From Rhodobacter sp. CZR27 (GTDB lineage: Bacteria; Pseudomonadota; Alphaproteobacteria; Rhodobacterales; Rhodobacteraceae): a stretch of DNA of 64,000 bases. The notes beneath the pieces are model-generated. The model saw nothing but the letters and a program-made list of their open reading frames with translations, did not search any database and had not been told where the DNA came from. Made by a program: the position numbers and the translations under genes. This document shows, in pieces, positions 60,231 to 64,000 of the stretch. Each line of letters opens with the position of its first letter. Position 1 is the stretch's first letter. Location: the NCBI RefSeq assembly GCF_002407205.1, contig NZ_CP023548.1, forward strand, positions 1,264,501-1,328,500, given 5' to 3'.

Positions 60231-61438
60231 GCGGCCTCCCTCATGGCCCGCAGAAGCTCTGCGGCATTGTCCTCGATCAGATATTCGGCACGCACGCGCT
60301 CCCGCCCGGCCCGCGCGATCGCCATGGCCCGAGGCCAGTCCTCGCGGATCGCCGCCAGCGCTTCCGCAATCCCGGCGGCATCGCCCGGCTCGGTCAGCCA
60401 GCCGGTCACCCGGTCCTCGACCAGTTCCGGGATCCCGGACAGCCGCGAGGCGACGAGCGGCCGGGCATGGGCCAGCGCCTCCATCGCGACGACGGGGATG
60501 CCCTCGACCCGACCCTTGCTGCCGACGACGGAGGGCACCACCACCGCATGCGCCCAGCGGTAGGCGGCGCGCACGGCCTCGGCATCCTTCGGGCCGTCGA
60601 AGGTGACGATCCCCTGCAGACCGAGCCGCGCCACCGCCTCGCGCAATGTGGCTTCCAGATCGCCGCGACCGATGATCCGGCAGCGCAGCGGCATCCGGTC
60701 CCGCAGACGCGCGAGCGCCTCGAGAAGATGGATGACGCCCTTCTTCTCGATCAGCGAGCCGACGTAGAGCACGTTCAGCGGACCCTCCCCCGGAGCCTCC
60801 GGTTCCGGCGCCTCCAGCAGGGCACGCGGCACACCGCAATGGATCAGCCGCAGCCGCTCGGCGGGAAAGCCCGGGACGCGGCCCAGCCAGTCGATGTTGT
60901 AGCGGCTGATCGAGCGCACGAAGCGCGCCCCGGCCGCCTTTTCGGGCAGGAGCGCCTGCGACACGAAGATGTCGTTGGCATGGGCCGAGAAGCTGTAGGG
61001 CACCCCCGACACGCGCGAGGCGATCATCGCGACCGTCGCGGGGAAGCCCGCAAACTCGGCATGGATGTGGTCGATCCCCTGCGACCGGCACCAGTGGCCA
61101 AGCGCCACCGACTTCGGCAGCACCGCAAGGCTGCGCAGCCCCCGGCCGACCTCGCTGCGGTGGCTGCGGGCGAGGGTCGCCCAGAGCCCCATCTGCCGGA
61201 TCGGGTGGCGCAGCGCCTCGCGCCCCAGCGCCAGAAGGCTGCGCGGCGCGAGGAAGCCGAAGGTGAAGGCGCTGTCCGCCGTGTCGCGGGCGAAGGCGTG
61301 GACCAGCTCCTGCGGGAAATGCTTCTTGGCGTAGAACAGCCAGACCTCATGCCCCGCCCGGCGATACTCGGCGATGTTGCGGTAGACGAAGGTCTCGGTC
61401 AGCTTGGGAAATTCGCTGACCACCACGAGGATCCTCAT
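60227..61438 (-). CDS. Glycosyltransferase family 4 protein (colanic-acid WcaL-like)
   Basis: A 403-residue GT-B enzyme: MRILVVVSEFPKLTETFVYR (residues 1-20), HIHAEFAGFPATVAMIASRV, PYSFSAHANDIFVSQ, NVLYVGSLIEKKGVIHLLEA and the donor block VGSKGRVEGIPVVAMEALAH. The SEFPKLTETFVYR start is typical of exopolysaccharide GT4 enzymes such as WcaL/AmsK. Linked by ATGA overlaps to the genes on both sides. Confidence 0.92.
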   Translation of the reverse strand: MRILVVVSEFPKLTETFVYRNIAEYRRAGHEVWLFYAKKHFPQELVHAFARDTADSAFTFGFLAPRSLLALGREALRHPIRQMGLWATLARSHRSEVGRGLRSLAVLPKSVALGHWCRSQGIDHIHAEFAGFPATVAMIASRVSGVPYSFSAHANDIFVSQALLPEKAAGARFVRSISRYNIDWLGRVPGFPAERLRLIHCGVPRALLEAPEPEAPGEGPLNVLYVGSLIEKKGVIHLLEALARLRDRMPLRCRIIGRGDLEATLREAVARLGLQGIVTFDGPKDAEAVRAAYRWAHAVVVPSVVGSKGRVEGIPVVAMEALAHARPLVASRLSGIPELVEDRVTGWLTEPGDAAGIAEALAAIREDWPRAMAIARAGRERVRAEYLIEDNAAELLRAMREAA

Positions 61439-62829
61439 GCCGCCCGCTCCTTCTCGTTCACCCGGTAGAGCGCCGCGCAGAGGCCGCAGAGGATCCAGGT
61501 GTATTTCGTGTATTCGTTCGGCAGGAACAGGCTGGCGATGAGATAGGCCAAGAACCCGAACGCCAGCGACAGGGCCCAGATCCGCAGGGTTTCGCTGGCC
61601 GGGCTGCGCAGCACCCGTCGCAGGGCTGCGAACGCGCCGCCCAGCATCCCGAAGAATGCAGCGGCCCCCAGGACGCCGTATTGCGTCAGCACCGACAGAT
61701 ACATGTTGTGCAACTCGCGCCCCAGGAGCGTCCGCCCGGGATAGTAGCGGAACTCGGGGTCGTTGAACCGCTCGGCGAAATTGCCCGGCCCGATGCCGAA
61801 GACGGGGCTTTCGGCGAACAGCTGGATGCCGATCAGGTTGTAGCTGAGCCGGCGCCCCAGCGTCCAGTCGCCGCCGCCGCCGAAGATCGTGCCCATCCGC
61901 TCCCAGTATTCCGCGGGAATGAAGGGCAGGGCGGCCAGGCCCGCCACCACCACCCCGAACAGCGCCAGCGGCGCGAACCGCGAGCGACGGTAGCGCCAGG
62001 CAAGGCAGAGCCCCACGATGCCGTAGGCAACCGCCGCCGACCGCGCGAACGAGAAGATCAGCGCGATCGTCCCGAGGCCCACCACGCCCAGCAGCAGCAG
62101 CCGGAACCTTGGCGACTCCATCGCATGGACCAGGGCCACGACAACCCCCACGAGCAGGAGCGAGGCGGCCGTGGTCGGGTTCTGGTCCGACGCACCCGAG
62201 GATCGCACGAACCCCTCCGAGGACTGGGCCGTGGTCGCAGCCTCGGAGGCCGCGACCAGATGGGTGCCCAGCACGGTGTCGGCGATCAGGATCAGGGCCG
62301 AGACCAGCGAACTGACGATGAGGATCCAGACGATCACGCCCGCCTTGCGCGGCGTGTCGACCAGCACGACGATCAGCAGCAGCAGAACCTGAAGGCTTGC
62401 AAGCTTGCGCATCTCGGTCAGGGCGACCGCCCGCTCGGCCGAGAGCAGGAACGACACGATGCCGAGCGCGCCGAAGATCAGCGCCGCGACGACGACCGGA
62501 TCCCGCAAGGCGGTGGCCACCCAAGCACGACGCTGCGCCGCGGTCAGGACCGTCACGACCAGCGTGGCGGCGGTCAGCGCCTTGAAGGCGGACAGCGGCA
62601 GAAAGCCGAAGATCAGCTTCTCGATACTGTCCAGGTGACTGAAGAACACCAGAACGGCGATGCCCGAGAACGGATAGCTCAGCAGCACGACCCCGCCGAC
62701 CAGCGCGACCGGAACCCCGATCGCCAGCACCGGCGATGCGAGCACCGCCATCACAAGCGTCGCGAGCCCCGCAAATACCGACGTGCCGACGACTGCCAGG
62801 CCTTCGCCGATGCGCCGCAGGTTCGTCAT
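61435..62829 (-). CDS. O-antigen ligase/polymerase-like (Wzy/WaaL) membrane protein
   Basis: A 464-residue protein with about eleven membrane helices and the O-antigen-ligase-domain region around FAESPVFGIGPGNFAERFND, YPGRTLLGRELHNMYLSVLT and QYGVLGAAAFFGMLGGAFA. The large periplasmic loop before HNMYL contains the conserved Arg and His residues of the family. Likely polymerises the exopolysaccharide repeat or attaches a glycan. ATGA overlaps at both ends. Ligase and polymerase functions cannot be separated by sequence alone. Confidence 0.88.
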   Translation of the reverse strand: MTNLRRIGEGLAVVGTSVFAGLATLVMAVLASPVLAIGVPVALVGGVVLLSYPFSGIAVLVFFSHLDSIEKLIFGFLPLSAFKALTAATLVVTVLTAAQRRAWVATALRDPVVVAALIFGALGIVSFLLSAERAVALTEMRKLASLQVLLLLIVVLVDTPRKAGVIVWILIVSSLVSALILIADTVLGTHLVAASEAATTAQSSEGFVRSSGASDQNPTTAASLLLVGVVVALVHAMESPRFRLLLLGVVGLGTIALIFSFARSAAVAYGIVGLCLAWRYRRSRFAPLALFGVVVAGLAALPFIPAEYWERMGTIFGGGGDWTLGRRLSYNLIGIQLFAESPVFGIGPGNFAERFNDPEFRYYPGRTLLGRELHNMYLSVLTQYGVLGAAAFFGMLGGAFAALRRVLRSPASETLRIWALSLAFGFLAYLIASLFLPNEYTKYTWILCGLCAALYRVNEKERAA

Positions 62830-64000
62830 GCATGCACCCCCGGCCTTGCGAAGCGGCGGCGCCGGATCAGCGAGGCGGCCATGACCAGCGGCGCCCAGTA
62901 GAGGGTCCCGCTCATCAAGCCGAGCTTTGCCCGGAACGCCAGGTCTTCAAGCCAGAGAGGCCCGCCGCCGAAGGCATGATCGTGCACATGGACCCGGCTG
63001 AGCACCGCGGGATCCTCGTCCGGGCGGTTCTCGCCGCGCCCGCCGGTGAAGCTTCGGAATCCCGCGGCCTCGGCCGCGCGGCGCGCGGCGGGCGTCCAGC
63101 GGTCGAAGGGCCAGCAGAGGAAGCGCACCTCGCGCCCCAGGATGCCTTCGAGGCGCGCGCGCGCCTCGCGCAGTTCCGCCTCCACCCGCCGGTCGCGGGC
63201 CGCCTCGTCCTCCTGCGCGCCATCGCGCCACCAGCGCCCGCAAAGCTTCGAGTCGCTCTGGCGGATCGGATCGCCGAGGCGCAGCGGCGCCGGGCCGTCG
63301 GCCTCGAACCACCGGGCCTTCGGGCCGGGCGACAGCGCCCAGACATGCGGCGCATACCGGCGCCAGTTCCCGGCATCGAGGTGGCCCGCAATCCGGTCCG
63401 AGACGGCGATGCGGCCGTGGTCGAGGCCATGCGACGCGATCTCGATCAGCGGGTCGGCATCCATGGCGCGCAATTCGTCGGCATTCATGTAGCCGATGCC
63501 CTGGCTGCGCAGCCCCCTGCCGGGATCGATGAAGTCGGCAGAGACGAAGATGGTCGCGGGATGGCCGAACTCGCGCAGGATCGGCGCGGCATGCAGCATG
63601 TTGTCCAGATACCCGTCATCGAAATGCAGCACGACCCAGCGCGGATCGACGGAGGCACCTGACTCCCGCCTCTCCCTCAGGCAGGAGCTGGAGACGACGA
63701 TCCGTCCGAGGTTCCGCAACACCTGCATGTGGCGGCGGAACACCTCGGGCCGGACGGTGATGCTGTCGCTCCACGGCAGCCAGCCGGCCTCGGGCGCGAT
63801 GCTGTGATAGACGATCACCGGCACGCCGCCCGGGCGCCGCATCCCGCGGCTCCCCAGCCAGACGAGCAGTGCCGAGCCGGGCAGGACGGCCAGCGCATGC
63901 CCCTGACCGGCAGCGGCCAGGGGCAGCAGCAGGGCCAGGGAGACGCTGGCCGCAAAGCGCAGCAGGATCAGCCGCCGCGTGGTCCGCCGGTCGGACCGCT
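62826..64000 (-). CDS. Polysaccharide deacetylase (NodB/CE4-like), start beyond window
   Basis: Metal-dependent N-deacetylase fold: VPVIVYHSIAPE, WVVLHFDDGYLDNMLHAAPI (the catalytic Asp-Asp pair), ATIFVSADFIDP, IEIASHGLDHGRIA (His-x-x-x-His metal ligands) and FLCWPFDRWTPAARRAAEAA. A Met at 63842 begins MRRPGGVP. However, the frame stays open to the window edge and encodes hydrophobic segments (LILLRFAASVSLALLLPLAA, LAVLPGSALLVWL), so the real protein probably has an N-terminal membrane anchor and starts past 64000. First visible gene of the exopolysaccharide operon. Confidence 0.85.
   Translation of the reverse strand, partial: RSDRRTTRRLILLRFAASVSLALLLPLAAAGQGHALAVLPGSALLVWLGSRGMRRPGGVPVIVYHSIAPEAGWLPWSDSITVRPEVFRRHMQVLRNLGRIVVSSSCLRERRESGASVDPRWVVLHFDDGYLDNMLHAAPILREFGHPATIFVSADFIDPGRGLRSQGIGYMNADELRAMDADPLIEIASHGLDHGRIAVSDRIAGHLDAGNWRRYAPHVWALSPGPKARWFEADGPAPLRLGDPIRQSDSKLCGRWWRDGAQEDEAARDRRVEAELREARARLEGILGREVRFLCWPFDRWTPAARRAAEAAGFRSFTGGRGENRPDEDPAVLSRVHVHDHAFGGGPLWLEDLAFRAKLGLMSGTLYWAPLVMAASLIRRRRFARPGVHA

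Overview
The window is high-GC DNA with coding habits of an alphaproteobacterium, most likely a member of the Rhodobacteraceae (Rhodobacter/Cereibacter/Rhodovulum-like). The main pointers are a Sphaeroides-heme-protein (SHP) gene with its diheme cytochrome and b561 partners, a TctCBA transporter cluster, and insertion sequences (IS66, IS1182, IS21, IS3) typical of that family. No rRNA, tRNA or CRISPR array was recognised.

1-27 kb is a mobile defence island. It opens with the 3' end of a SleB-like cell-wall hydrolase gene. Next comes a type II-short CBASS operon (patatin phospholipase CapV, CD-NTase, E2-only ligase), in which capV carries a one-base frameshift. After an IS30 scrap and a two-gene unit (ClpP-like/LprI secreted protein plus membrane protein) lies a large leftward operon: C5 methyltransferase, a small overlooked ORF, GHKL (MORC/MutL-like) ATPase, Z1-type superfamily II helicase, PD-(D/E)XK protein and AIPR abortive-infection protein, with a divergent Vsr nick endonuclease. 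This matches the GHKL-ATPase restriction-modification neighbourhoods predicted by comparative genomics. A Tn7-like transposition module (two small paralogous proteins, TnsA, TnsB, TnsC, TniQ) follows. A decayed DUF1989 gene sits between tnsB and tnsC. Beyond tniQ lies a second cell-wall hydrolase gene, split by a complete IS21-family element with a 6-bp target duplication.

27-34 kb is an IS graveyard (IS1182, IS3, IS5 and IS66 remnants) around a full-length 1378-bp IS3-family element. That element holds a recognisable -1 frameshift signal and four short palindromic inserts of two families. An RTX-type calcium-binding protein gene and more relics follow.

34-48 kb returns to ordinary chromosome: DUF2383 and DUF1989 proteins, a VOC protein, a LysR-controlled cluster (2-hydroxyacid dehydrogenase, RraA-like aldolase, TctC-TctB-TctA uptake system), a CPBP membrane protease, the Kup potassium transporter, a small membrane protein and TatA.

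48-57 kb is a c-type/b-type cytochrome regulon: a b561-diheme cytochrome fusion, SHP and free diheme cytochrome; a VIT transporter; an OmpR-type two-component pair; PepSY protein, b561 and a diheme cytochrome c peroxidase. A direct repeat GTCAG-N6-GTMAG occurs in three of the promoter regions and probably marks the response-regulator regulon.

57-64 kb is a leftward exopolysaccharide operon (polysaccharide deacetylase, O-antigen-ligase-like polymerase, three glycosyltransferases, GNAT protein). All but the last junction are ATGA overlaps, and the operon runs off the right edge of the window.
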